A stretch of 64,000 bases of DNA, taken from Archegozetes longisetosus (taxonomy: Eukaryota; Arthropoda; Arachnida; Sarcoptiformes; Trhypochthoniidae). A model generated the notes under the pieces. It saw only the letters and a program-made list of their open reading frames with translations, was not told where the DNA came from and searched no databases. The stretch spans positions 1,746,001 to 1,810,000 of the forward strand of contig JAEMBT020000007.1 of NCBI GenBank assembly GCA_018873245.2, given 5' to 3'. The translations under genes were made by a program, and so were the position numbers. Position 1 is the stretch's first letter. Each line of letters begins with the position of its first letter. Positions 9,695-21,260 of this stretch are shown piece by piece.

Positions 9695-11003
9695 GGTTAA
9701 GGGGGAGTAAAGGGGCGCGACCCCATAAAAATCAAGAGTGGTGTTAAGTCGATAGTGCTCGTCGAGAAAAATCGAAATATGAAAGAATTTTTAAGCCACG
9801 CCCACCCGTTTAATAGATACGCCCACATTTCCATAATTGAGGTTTATTTGAATTCTGAGTGGGCGGAGCATCGTAAAAATCATGTGATGAGTCTAATTTA
9901 TAGTACTCAACGAGATGAATCGAAATATATAAATATATATTAGCCATGCCCACCCCTTCAATAGATACGCTCACTTTTGTATGTTTGACATTTAATTGAA
10001 TTCTGAGTAGGCGGACCGTCGTAAAAATTTTGTGATGGAGCCATTTTATATGAAAGCCATGTCCACGTTGTTCATACGAACAGAATTGAGAGGTTGTGGA
10101 GACACATCAAATCATTTATCAAGTCTCCGCAATCCCCCAAATATTTGAATGAACAAGTAGACTGGGCTATCTATTCCAGGATCTTCTTGAAAGACAAAAA
10201 ACAGTTTGGCTTTCAAGAATTTCTTGGAGGATACCACTCTATTTTTGAATGGTACATCACAAGCTGCTTCCGATGATGAATCACTATCTGAATCTCACGA
10301 GTTCTCAGAGTCAGATAATACACCGACTGACCTTGAGAACTTGTCAGATTCAGAAATTGATTCAGAAGAATATTAAATAGATATAATCATATTTTAATTT
10401 AATTAATAGTTTAAAAAGTTTATCCTTAATTTAAAATTAATTTTTAAAGAGTTTATTAAAGCTGGCTATGATTTTTTTCAGACTTCATTACGATTTTTAA
10501 CAATTATATTACTAACATAGTTCTTTATAATAATTTACCCACCCAGCCTAGGCTCAAACATTAATTGATATTCAAACGGACGTATTTCATGAACGGGCAG
10601 ATGTGGCTAGCATAAGTTTATATATTTCGATTCGTCTCATGGAGCGCTATCAAATGGGCCCATCACAAAATTTTTACGATGGTCCGCCTACTCAGAATTC
10701 AATTAAATGTCAAACATACAAAAATGAGCGTATCTATTGAAGGGGCGGGCGTGGCTCATATATATTTATATATTTCGATTCCTCTTGTTGAGTACTATAA
10801 ATTAGACTCATCACATGATTTTTAAGATGCTCCACCCACTCAGAATTCAAATAAACCTCAATTATGGAAATGTGGGCGTATCTATTAAACGGATGGGCGT
10901 GGCTTAAAAATTCTTTCATATTTCGATTTGTCTCGACGAGCACTATCGACTTAACACCACTCTTGATTTTTATGGGGTCGCGCCCCTTTACTCCCCCTTA
11001 ACC
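9695..11003 (+). mobile_element. Merlin/IS1595-like DNA transposon with long inverted repeats
   Basis: The element is bounded by the 8-bp duplication TTAATTTA (9687-9694 and 11004-11011). It begins GGTTAAGGGGGAGTAAAG and ends with the exact inverse. The inverted repeats reach about 350 bp inward and are themselves built of two tandem units containing GAATTCTGAGTGGGCGGA. Between them lies the end of a transposase: VVHTNRIERLWRHIKSFIK (from about 10064) matches the terminal H-T-N-x-I-E-x-x-W block of IS1595/Merlin DDE transposases, whose third acidic residue is the E. A Ser/Asp/Glu-rich tail ending SDSEIDSEEY at 10374 is in another frame, so one frameshift is likely. Most of the catalytic domain is missing. 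The copy is non-autonomous and sits inside the Polinton-like fossil. Confidence 0.7.
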
Positions 11004-11075
11004 TTAATTTATTAGGAAATTAATTTATCAATAATTGAAAAAATAATTTTAACTAAATATATAGATAATAAAAAA

Positions 11076-14000
11076 ATGAATCAAATGAATTTGAATAAAC
11101 ATGATATTTGTAATGTTGAGATATCTAAAACAAACTGGAGTAAGCACATAAAAACTAAAAAACACTTAGAAAGAATCAGAGAAAGAGAAGTGAATGAGCG
11201 AAGCGTATTTGAACGAAGTGAGAATGAGAGTTCTACCAATGAAGAAGTACAGATGGAGCATTGTGGAATCTGTAATGTTGATATTCTAGAGAATGAGTGG
11301 ATTAATCATCTTAAATCATCTTCTTACCCAAACAATACAAAGTTAATTAAAGATAAGAAAACAAAATGTTAGATCATTGAATATTAGAATACAAAGAAAA
11401 AGACATTTTACTGATATTGATTTTCAAACAGATGATTATATTGTGAAAAAGTCAGAAGATGCGTTAGAGATGTTTCTTAACATTAAGAACAACTCCAAAG
11501 AATGATATTAATTCAGTTAATGTTCTGATGGAAGAATTACCAGAATTAATGTTTGAGTAAAATATATTTTAGAGGAAAAAACATATAAGTTACAGATAGT
11601 ATTAGAAGGTAATTTTAGAAAATTTTATCCAGCGACTGGAGAAGAGTTTAAAGAAAACCGGTACCTTCCAAAGATCAAATAATATTGAATGAATTTGAGA
11701 TAGAAGAAACAACTCATGCTTTACTCCTTGAAATTCATGAAGAGATAAAATCATGGAATAACAATGAAGCTTATTGGCACTTGGATAATGTTATCAATAT
11801 TGACTTCAAACTAAGAGAATATAAACCATTATCAGGTTCTTATATCGAACTACCAAAATGGATTTACAATAAAAAAGCTACAATTAAAATTAAGAATGAT
11901 GATCAGAAATGTTTTAAATATTGTTTACAGTATTGTAAACATAAGAATGAAATTAATCACCCAGAAAGATTTTCATGGTATAGTGAATGGGATAATGACT
12001 ACGACTTTACTAACATCAAATTTCCAGTTGAAATGGGTGATATTAAAAAGTTTTGTAAACAAAATAATATATAAATAAACTTGTATCTAGTTAATGGAGA
12101 GAGTATACAACCTTATTTAACTTGTTCTCAAGATGAAAAATCAGATCATGTAAATTCACTTTTAATAGAAGACAACGATAGACCTCATTATGTTTACATA
12201 AAAAACTTACCAAAATTAGTTAGAGATCAAGTAACTAAACATTAACATCATCATTTTATGTGAAAGATGTTTCTATCATACAGAAAATATAGAAAGATTC
12301 AGAAGACATCAAACCTTATGTGATAATTACTTCGACAACGAGAAAGCTATTCCTATTCTTCCTGAAGCAGAAGATAACATTTTAAATTTTAAGAATTTTT
12401 ATAAAACTATTAGAGTTCCTCTGGTGTATTACGCTGATTTAGAAGCTATTTAAAAAAATTAAATCATAAGAGATTAAAAGCTCGTCATGAGGCTTGTGCT
12501 TATAGTTTCTTAGGGATAAGTACTTTCTACAAAAACTTTTAAAATATACAGGTACTTCAGCTAAGGATACTATGAGTAACTTTGTACAAACACTTATAGA
12601 GGAGGGGAAAAAGTCGAATGAGTTACTACTTAAACGATTAGAAGAATCTAAGAAACCACAACTTAATAATGATGACATTAAAGTTTGAAAAGGCAGAAAA
12701 ATGTCTCTTCTGTAATAAAGAGTTTAGTGAAGTTGATATAAAGGTTAGAGATCATTGTCATGTAGCTAGAAAATTTAGAGGAGCAGCTCATCAATCATGT
12801 AATTTGAATGTTAGAACCTCATTAAAGATACCAGTCTTTTTCCACAACGGGAGTGGATATGACTCTAAGCACTTTGTTAGGAAGCTTCACAAGACTGATA
12901 GAAACATTAAGATTATATCTCAAACTGAAGAGAAATACTTTTCTATTACTGTTAATGTTGAAGAAACTAACATCCAAATTGAATTCAAAGACTCACTCAA
13001 ATTGCTATTGAAATCAATTGAAAAGTCTGCCAAGGTGCTATTTGATAAAGATAATGATGGAATTGAAAATTTTAAGAATTTATCTTCTCATTTTAAAGAC
13101 TTACCTATTGAGATCCTAGAATTACTAGTACAAAAAGGTGTATTTCCTTATTCATATCTTGATAGTTTTCCCAAGTTGGAATCTAGAAAATACCCCAACT
13201 ATGAATCTTTCTATGATAACCTTAAAAACACAAACATTGAGATAAAAGAATATGAAAGAGGAAAGAAACTATGGAGTTATTTTAAGTGTAAGAGTTTTAG
13301 AGAATATATGGAATTATATCTAACTTGTGATGTTTTGATACTAGCTGATTATTTTGAATCATTTAGAGATTTATCATTAAAACACTATGGTTTAGATCCC
13401 ACTCATTTTATCTCAAGTTCTGGACTATCTTGGGATGCAATGTTAAAATACACAGGACTTGAATTAGAATTATTAACAGATCAAGATATGTTATTAATGA
13501 TAATGGAAGGTATAAGAGGTGGATTGTCTTGCATTATGAAACGATATGTTGAAGAAAATAATGAGTATATGATTAATTATGATTCTAGTAAAGAGTCATC
13601 ATTTCTTGTTTCTGTTGATGCTAACAATTTTTATATGCTGATGCTATGTCTTTTAAATTACATTGTAAAAACTTTAAATGGTGTGATGAAAAAGATCTTA
13701 AATATTTAGAAGAAAATATACTTGAAATTCCTGATGATAGTGATATTGGATATATAATAAAAGTTGAAGAATTAATATATCCAAAAGAATTACATGATAA
13801 ACATAATGACTATACATTTTTCCCTACTCATAAAAATATAACTCAGAATGATCTATCTCCTTATCAAAATAAATTAAGAAAAAATAACAAAATCAAGGAA
13901 ATTAATCACAAGTTTAGAGAATAAAAAATGATTAATATCTGATTATAGAACACTAAAACAAGCTATACAACATGGACTTACACTTAATAGAATAGAGTGT

Positions 14001-14883
14001 GCAATAAAATATGAACAAAATGATTGGTTAAAATCTTATATAGATCTAAATACAAAACTAAGACAAGAAGGTACTTCTGAGTTTGAGAAAGACTTCTTTA
14101 AACTAATGAATAATTCAGTTTATGAAAAACGATAGAGAATGTACTGGAAGAGACAAAATATAAAGTTCTGCTGCGAGAGAAAGAAAGCATTAAGATATGT
14201 GAAAAAGATCAATTTCAAACGTGAAACAATATTTACTAAGAGCCTGGTAGCTCTCCATATGAATCGATTACAAGTCAAGTATAATAAACCTATTTATCCA
14301 GGCTTTTGTGTACTTGAGATTTCTAATGGAGAATGTTTAAGTTTTTATATGAGTATTTGAAACCAAAATGGGGTGATAAAGTTGAAATTGTACAAACAGA
14401 TACTGATGGCTTAATGCTTCATATCGAAACAGAAGACTTCTATGAGGATATAAAGAATGATATTAACAAATGGTTTGATACTTTCAGCATTTCTGAAGAT
14501 AGCAGATTTGGTATTACGCTTAAAAATAAGATGAAATTGGGTTGCTTTAAGATAGAAACAGGTGAGAATATAGTTACAATATTCATAGGATTAAGAGCAA
14601 AAATTTACTGTTATATGATTGAACATCAAGATAGAACAGAGCTGAAGAAAAGAGATAAAGAAGTACCAGGACATATAGCAAATAGTCATCAATTGCTAAT
14701 ATGGAAAAAGTTTTGGATAATGAGACTCAAACATATGCTACTTATAATATGATTAAATCAGAAAAACTTATTGTTTATACCATAGAACAAACAAAAGTGG
14801 CTTTATATAATTTTGATGATAAGAGGTATATATTGGACGTTGGATATACAAGTTTAACTCATGGGAATTATAGGATTATTTAA
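11076..14883 (+). pseudogene. fossil element: protein-primed family B DNA polymerase region
   Basis: This is the polymerase region of the Polinton-like fossil. Recognisable parts, in order, are repeated zinc-finger-like units (CGICNVDILENEWINHLK), an upstream block typical of the large polymerases of these elements (YIELPKWIYNKKA), an HNH/endonuclease VII-like finger (CLFCNKEF, DHCHV, RGAAHQSCNLN), an exonuclease block (IPVFFHNGSGYDS), a mid-domain (GLDPTHFISSSGLSWDA), the palm A-type motif (VDANNFY) and the metal-binding palm motif (QTDTDG). The region is broken at several points and is not functional. Confidence 0.7.
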
Positions 14884-15167
14884 GTTTAACATGTCCTACT
14901 TTAGCTAGTTTTAGTATCATTGCTCCATGTTTTCTAAAATTTTCACTCATCATTTTAAATATCAATTTATCAAATTCATTAGTTGTTTGTTCAAGTTTAT
15001 AAAGATTTTTCATCTTTTCTTTGAATTGAATCAAAGCGTTTACGGAATCCAATGTATTTATTATTTCTGTATTTTATTTTTATTTTATAAAAGATAAACT
15101 ATTAAAAACTGAGAGAAATCTTTTTATATATTCACAAAGGAAAATTAAGTATTGAATAAGAAATTCT

Positions 15168-15204
15168 CAAGGACATTGTCTCACGGCGTGAGACTTTAAC
15201 CTTG
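15168..15204. other. short perfect hairpin in the fossil element
   Basis: GTCTCACG and CGTGAGAC pair around one base, with an outer CAAGG/CCTTG pair across a small internal loop. It lies between the polymerase region and the convergent minus-strand gene, where a transcription-ending or processing hairpin could sit. Its function is not shown. Confidence 0.4.
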
Positions 15205-15325
15205 ACGTTTATTATAATAGCAAAGTTATAAATTTTCCCAATATTCTCGTTCTACATTAGAGGACCAAATCGCTATTTTAATCTTTTTAAAATTATTCTT
15301 AACAAAATGAGTAGAAAAAGAAATA

Positions 15326-15499
15326 CAGTCTGATCCAGCTATTGGCAACTCGGTTATAGGCAAACCCGGTTGTTAGCAAATGATTTATTCGGTACCAACT
15401 AATCCAATCATATGTTAAAGAGTTGAGATATAGGCAAACCCAGTTATTGGCAACTTATGTTCTACGCACCGACCAGTTGTCTATAACCGGATCAGACTG
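15326..15499. mobile_element. 174-bp Tc1/mariner-type MITE
   Basis: TA dinucleotides flank inverted ends CAGTCTGATCC and GGATCAGACTG. Inside, GG(T)TATAGGCAAACCC-like segments repeat in both halves. CAGT termini with a TA duplication are typical of Tc1/mariner-derived MITEs. It is inserted at the edge of the minus-strand gene of the fossil element. Confidence 0.7.
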
Positions 15500-16222
15500 T
15501 ATTACATATTTTAGGGTAATCTTTACTAAAGTTATAAAATGAAATTAGAAAGTGAACATAGGATTTATTCCATTTTATTCCACACTCTTTTAAAAAATAA
15601 AAGAATTTTTTCTTTTCCATCTGACATAACTCTTGAATCCTTTTGAGACATTGACCAGCTTGAAGTGCATATTTGAGAGTTTGTCTTTGGTGAAAATCTA
15701 ATTCGTTACTGATTAAAGTAATCACTCCTTTTGCTTGTTCGAGATTTTCAAAATTTGTTTCAATTGATCCAATACTATTATTTCCAACACTAAGACTATT
15801 TTTCATATCTTCAATTAATTGATTATAATTTTTATCACCTTTTTTCTTCTTTTGTCTATTTGATGGTTTTTGTTTTTGATCATAGGTAACTTCATCGTCA
15901 TTTTCATTTATTTCATCAATTATTTCATTAACAGTTATAGTTAGTTCATCGTCTGGAGGCTTAAAGTTTCTCAAGTTATTTCTATAAAATTCGTCGATCT
16001 TTTTATTCCATAATTCTCTTCTTATGTTAGGAAGTGCAGTTATAAGTCTCCTATGTAGATCTATCACGACCTGCCATATATTATTAGGTAATTCAATAGT
16101 TGGATCTGATAAATCGAATTCATCTAAAAAGACTTAAATTTAGATAGTGGAATAAGAAAAAATACTACACCCTCATAATCCATATTAGATTCATAATCCA
16201 TAGGAGATGATTGAGAAGCCAT
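15492..16222 (-). pseudogene. fossil element: accessory gene with lysine-rich and DUF3102-like parts
   Basis: This part of the Polinton-like fossil encodes an N-terminal acidic part, a lysine-rich linker and a C-terminal helical part (ALQAGQCLKRIQELCQ, then FLKECGIKWNKSYVHFL). The last part resembles small helical modules of phage and virus-like elements (DUF3102 style: residues for an ALL-x-GxxL-xx-A block followed by a helix-turn-helix-like end). Its role is unknown. A small MITE overlaps its downstream edge. Confidence 0.4.
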
Positions 16223-16348
16223 TTTAACAATCTTAATTTTTTGTTTATATTTTTCAAGGTTTAAGGAAGTAAAATGTCATAAAGTTTGTTCAGGATACAT
16301 TTTAAAAATCGTGAATAAAAATGTTGTCATAACAGTATGAATTTTATA

Positions 16349-17041
16349 CAGTTCAATTCAATTGGTTAAATCCACCCTAATTTTTTAATAAAACCGGAAC
16401 GGCTCAAGTTATGAACTTGAAATTTGATGTACTTATTAAACAGATATAAAGAAACTTTTGGGTAAGTTTTGTATCAGATCCGTGGCATTGTTTGTTAAGC
16501 GTGTGCGAATTAGTAAAAAACATCGTTTCATTTGGTTAAAGCCACTATAATTATGACAGTCTAGTACAGCGCGTGCATATCTTAATTCAATCGGAATGTT
16601 ATTTAACGATACATATGGGCTCGCGCTTTGCTCACAATCTGCGTTCGATTTTATTCGTGTTCTAAAAAATATGGGTAAAGGAAAAGTCTTAAATGATTAT
16701 GAAAAAGGCCAAATCGATGCCTTTCATAAAAGTGGTCACTCAAATAGAGAGATAGCTAAACTGATTCATCGTTCGAAAACTGTAGTTGATATAATTCATT
16801 TTGATTTTTTGTTATTTGTGATTTACTCTATCTATTATCAAAGTGGCTTTAACCAAATTAAACGGTGTTTTTTACTAATTCGCACACGCTTAACGAACAA
16901 TGCCACGGATCTGATACAAAACTTACCCAAAAGTTTCTTTATATCTGTTTAATAAATATATAAAATTTCAAGTTTATTACTTGAGCCGTTCAGGTTTTAT
17001 TGAACAAAATTAGGGTGGCTTTAACCAATTGAACTGGACTG
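16349..17041 (+). mobile_element. Tc1/Tc3-like element, internally deleted
   Basis: TA flanks both ends. The termini CAGTTCAATTCAATTGG and CAGTCCAGTTCAATTGG (inward from the right) begin inverted repeats of about 200 bp. From 16671 a frame starts MGKGKVLNDYEKGQIDAFHK and continues SNREIAKLIHRSKTVVDII. This is the first helix-turn-helix of Tc3-like transposases ('L-T-x-x-E-x-x-x-I, R-E-I-A-x-x-I-x-R-S'). The frame then runs into the right inverted repeat, so the second DNA-binding helix and the DDE domain are deleted. The first half can still be read as DNA-binding only. Confidence 0.75.
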
Positions 17042-17043
17042 TA

Positions 17044-17649
17044 TCATTCGTTAGATCTTATTTTACACTATATAATACCAAAATTTCAATCAAATCATAT
17101 AATCGGTTTAATTGTTAATAATTTATAATAATATTAATAATATTTAATTTTAAGCCTTAAAATAGTTGTTAAACAGCTATTAAAATGTTAGAATATGCTT
17201 TACATTGCTTTCTATGGGATAATGAGAAGAAAGCATTAGTTATTTTTTCCTATAGAAGGCTTTAATATGTGTGCGTGACTTGAATGTGTAATGATTTTTA
17301 TCCAAAAAGAACCATCAAATTTAAGCGAAGTATAACAATATGTATACCATTGGAAAGCATTTTTCATACTGATTTCAACAAAACTTGAGTGAAAGTTCTA
17401 TGATGACCGGTTCAAAAGTTAGGCTGACCATTGATCACTCATTTATACTAACCACTGACCACTATGATATGGCTATCAAAATGAAGGATATTCAAAGACA
17501 AGTTATACTAAAAAGAAATCAACTCTCAATCAGTTACCGTTTCCGAAATATGAGCTTTCAAAAGTGCGAATTTTTACCATTATAAGTATAGAAGTTTAGG
17601 TTTTGTGAATTTTTTAAACACACTTCTGGTCATTTGATTTTCTTGAATC
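17044..17649. other. A+T-rich stretch, nothing recognised
   Basis: A 66-residue open frame at 17385-17585 has no recognisable feature. No bounded repeat was seen before repeat family A begins near 17650. Confidence 0.4.
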
Positions 17650-18625
17650 TCGGCTACAGTGAGAGTCACACTTTTTAGTATATTTTAGAGAGTAGAACTC
17701 GTAGTGTCCCAGAACCTCGATAGTGAAATATGGTGATTTTAGGTGATATTCTACAGTATTTTAGCTTAAACTGCACACCAAACGATACGAAAAGTTCAAC
17801 TTTAAAGGCTTCATTGAGATACGAGTCATACTGTCTCAGTATTTCCCATTGGTTTTTGTGTTTATATTGGCTATTTTTGCGAGTTTTTTTCATTTTATTT
17901 TATGGAAATTCTGCTTTTATCATGAATTTTAGAGGGTACGAAAAGTACGAGTTCGTTGTGTCCCAGCTTATTTTGATTGATTTTAGGCTTTCAATTGACT
18001 ATTTTTGGGAATTTTTTCGTTTTATTTGATAAAAATCTGCTATTTTTTCATGAGTTTTTAGAGGTTACGATCTCGTTATGTCCCAGCCTCGCCATATATA
18101 AACTACTAATCTGACTTTACCAAGTTTTAACCCAAACCAAACCTGATTTGAACTAAGGTATGATGGGCCAAGCGACCTAACCAATTCTCCCTTAGTTTAT
18201 GTAAGGCTTGTTTGGATTAAGATTCGGAAAAACAATGTTATCCATTACGAGGTACTAAACCAAACAAAGATGGATATCTCGAGAACTACTGGTGATAACT
18301 GATTAAGTGAAGTATAAAAATACTCAGTTTGATATCCTAAGTTCAATGATACATCGCTAGGCTGGGTCAGCCACTCCCGTCGGGAATTGGTCAGAAGTAA
18401 AACATGCAATGCAGTATGTGGAGCTCATCTGAAGACATGGCTCAATAACTGATTATCAATAGATATCAAAATTAATTCCAAAAGAAAATTGTAGACAAAT
18501 AATACGTATACGGAAATGCAACTGAAATTGATTTGTAAGCCTAACCATTCTTCACAAAAATAATGTTGATTAAACACGGTCAAAATATGCAAAGACTCTC
18601 TTTCCAACCTTATACATTCGAAACT
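17650..18625 (-). repeat. dispersed repeat family A, inverted second copy
   Basis: This is the minus-strand counterpart of 2990-3880. It has the same order of parts: the GACCGTGTTTAATCAAC region, the TCTTCAGATGAGCTCCAC junction, the TATATATGGCGAGGCTGGGAC start of the tandem array, then several 110-130-bp units. It carries about 150 extra bases near 18130-18280 (AACCCAAACCAAACC and related) that copy one lacks. The two copies lie in opposite orientation about 14 kb apart, around the lyase gene and the transposon nest. Confidence 0.65.
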
Positions 18626-19411
18626 CCAATCATCTGCAATAAAACAGTATTAAAAACAGTATTTTATAATTTTATTTTTGATACCCGGGACTGCATGTTG
18701 ATTTCGAAATTTTTATCTGCTCGGAAACGAATCGCTCTAAAAATAACTAATAGAGTTTTGTCCCATAACTCAAAATAATGTTCAGACAATAAATATAGAA
18801 ATAAATGTGGAATTATCTTAAGATTCCACTTGAAACTAATTTTATACGCAGTTATACACATATTCTAGCTCAAAATACTTTAGATAAAGAATTAATTCAA
18901 TTACCTCTCAAAATACGTGAATTCTACAGAAAGTATTCATATAGAATTCAAACATTTTATAAATTTTGATGAAAAAATTAGTTTCACCTAAATCTTAAAG
19001 TACTATTCGTCAATTCTTTTACCAAAAATTTGGATTATTCTTAATTTTCATCTAGTTGCATCCAAAAAAAGATATTTCACTAAATATTGGAACTAAATTC
19101 TGGCGAAAATACTTTAAACGTACTAAAAATCACAATGTGTTGTAGTGACAATTCAGTAATTCTAGATATTAATATCAAAATTTCATTTAGAAGAAATAAA
19201 GTATAGGGAAAAGCAATTTTAAAGTTTAACATCAGATATAGAACGACTTTGTAGAGTTAAGATGGTTGAAATTTTATTATAGTTTAAGAATACAAGCAAC
19301 TGCTTCAACATGTCAGTGAATTGATCATAATCACATACACACAAGATCTAGTGTTCTTTACATTGTGACAAGCTATTCTTCAAAAAGTCAGCTCTTTAAA
19401 TAATGTTGTAT
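18626..19411. other. A+T-rich stretch, nothing recognised
   Basis: No coding frame with recognisable motifs or bounded repeat was seen. Confidence 0.35.
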
Positions 19412-19420
19412 AGTTTGACC

Positions 19421-20237
19421 GGGTCTGGGTCGAAGTACCGACAATCAAAGTACCGACAATTCATAGTACCTACAGGCCATAATTCTAAAGGATTGAACTG
19501 ACTTATACAGAATCGAACTGAACTCTAATGTATCTGGCTGAAACTGACAGAATCACACTGAACTCTACTTAATTGAACTAAAATCTTATATATCTAGCTG
19601 GAACACACAGAATCTAACTAGGCTCTACAAAATTAAGCTATGATCTAATGAATTTAGCTAAGATACATAATCAATCGAACTATACTAGATTGAGCTGAAT
19701 GTGGGTTGAAGTACCAAGTTAAAAACTAATATATTCAGTTTAGTCATAATAAATTTTATTTAAATGTAATAAATATTGTAATAAATGAATTAAATAAAAA
19801 ATAAACAGAAAAATATAATAAATTGATAAATTATGAGCGATTCCTTTTAAAAATTCCAAAACTGAGCGATCAAATTCTGTACAGTTCAGTTAGATTCTGT
19901 ATAGTTAATGTCAATTCCGTATAATTCAAGTCAATTCTTTGTGTTTTACTAAATATATTAGAATTTAGTTCTATTCTGTAGATTTCAGTTTAGTTCTATA
20001 TAGTTCACTTCGATTCTGTGAGTTTCAGCTAAATAGGTTAGATTTTAGTGTAATTCTGTAGAGTTTAGTTCGATTCTGTGAGTTTCTGTTAGATAAATCA
20101 GAGTTCTTTTCGATTCTGTATAAGTCAGCTCAATCCTTTAGAATTATGGTCTGTAGGTACTATGAATTGTCGGTACTTTGACTTGTCGTTATTTTGACTT
20201 GTCGGTGCTTTGATTGTCGGTACTTCGACCAGGTCCC
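19421..20237. mobile_element. MULE-like foldback element with tandem repeats in its arms
   Basis: The flanking 9-bp repeats AGTTTGACC (19412-19420 and 20238-20246) match the MULE duplication length. The ends start GGGTCTGGGTCGAAGTACCG and GGGACCTGGTCGAAGTACCG (inward). Each arm then holds tandem GTACCGACAAT(T)-like units and an array of about 50-bp units with GAATC(G)AACTGAACTCTA. The arms are arranged as inverse images around an A+T-rich centre (about 19740-19860). No coding sequence is present. Confidence 0.65.
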
Positions 20238-20279
20238 AGTTTGACCGGTCAACCTTAAGGTTAACTGTTTAACAGGACT

Positions 20280-20830
20280 CAAAGTCAAAGTTAAAGCTAT
20301 GATTTTTACTGAAAGCTAAGCTAAAAAGTCAAAATATGTTAGCTTTGACTTTTATTGTTTAAGTCTCAAAAATGACTTAGACAGTGTTTCAGTGAAATCA
20401 CTTACATTCCCTAATCTTTAGTATGATTGGTTTTGTTCTACTTTAATCTTATTAAGGCTGCTTTTGTCATAATATATTGAGAAAAATTGTTTTTCAGGTC
20501 ATAAAAAGCATTCATTTCATTTTGAAACTTTAAAAGTTAAACAGATTTTCTCTAAATCGGGTAATTTGATAAATAAAAAACGAAACAGATTAGACAAAAG
20601 CACAGTTAAAAATCTTATGTTATTGCAGAATCGGATCGAATTTTTAAAAAAATGATTGTAATATTTGATTATATGCTTTTTGATTATGTCGAAAAATAAA
20701 AATATTGAGAACTAAGAAGGTCAAAGTCAAAGCTAAAGAGTGAGAGTCAAAGTCAGAGCTAAAAGTCAAAGCTTTATCAGACGGTTAAGCCAAAAGCCAA
20801 GCTTTAGCTTAGCTTTTAGCTCATTTATAC
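20280..20830. mobile_element. possible non-autonomous element with AAGTCAAAGCTAAA repeats
   Basis: Both ends are crowded with variants of AAAGTCAAAGCTAAAG in both orientations (20280-20380 and 20720-20820), like the subterminal repeats of hAT or MULE relatives. No clean termini or target duplication were found. Confidence 0.3.
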
Positions 20831-20934
20831 ATCATTATCTTTAAAGTTATATTTATGTTATAGAACAGAGGTTTCCAAATAATGTGTGAAGCATTATTTT
20901 TTATAAAATTCCGTTTTATGATGTAGAATTCAAG

Positions 20935-21260
20935 ATAATCAAACATTTAAATGAGGAACGCGAGCGTACGGACAAGGAATTTTAAGAATGGGTAAATGAA
21001 TTTGAAAGGCTTACTGATAAAGAACCTCAATTTACCCAAAAATCAATTTTGAACTTTACAGATTCACAGGATGAACTGATAATAATGCAACCGCAAAAAG
21101 GAAGCTGATCATTCTGATTTGGATTAATTAATGCACGTTTGAATGATGCTTCTCCAACCCTAGCATTCTCTTCGCCGAAAATGAAATGCCAAGGTCTCTC
21201 TTCCAATCACCGAGATCAACCTTCTATAATTTGCACGACATACCCAGATTCTCACACTTC
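20935..21260 (+). pseudogene. degenerate coding fragment, unidentified
   Basis: One frame reads IIKHLNEERERTDKEF, a stop, then EWVNEFERLTDKEPQFTQKS and FTDSQDELIIMQPQKGS. It then continues across further stops to LINARLNDASPTLAFSSPKM. The charged helical start and absence of low-complexity bias suggest former coding sequence. I do not recognise the family. Confidence 0.35.

Larger units (their letters stand above)
7820..16225. mobile_element. broken Polinton/Maverick-like element (fossil)
   Basis: A block of very A+T-rich decayed genes fits a Polinton/Maverick-like element or a related virus-like element with a protein-primed family B DNA polymerase. Parts are minus-strand small genes (about 7.9-8.4 and 9.4-9.7 kb), a zinc-finger-like leader and the polymerase on the plus strand (about 11.1-14.9 kb), and a lysine-rich accessory gene on the minus strand (about 15.5-16.2 kb). 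It is clearly broken, at roughly ten or more places, and interrupted by a Merlin-like element and a small MITE. I found no terminal repeats for it, so the outer limits are approximate. The nested insertions and number of breaks point to an old copy. Confidence 0.65.

Noticed and set aside
20935-21260. Considered as a live gene
   Set aside because: Several in-frame stops and no splice sites that remove them.
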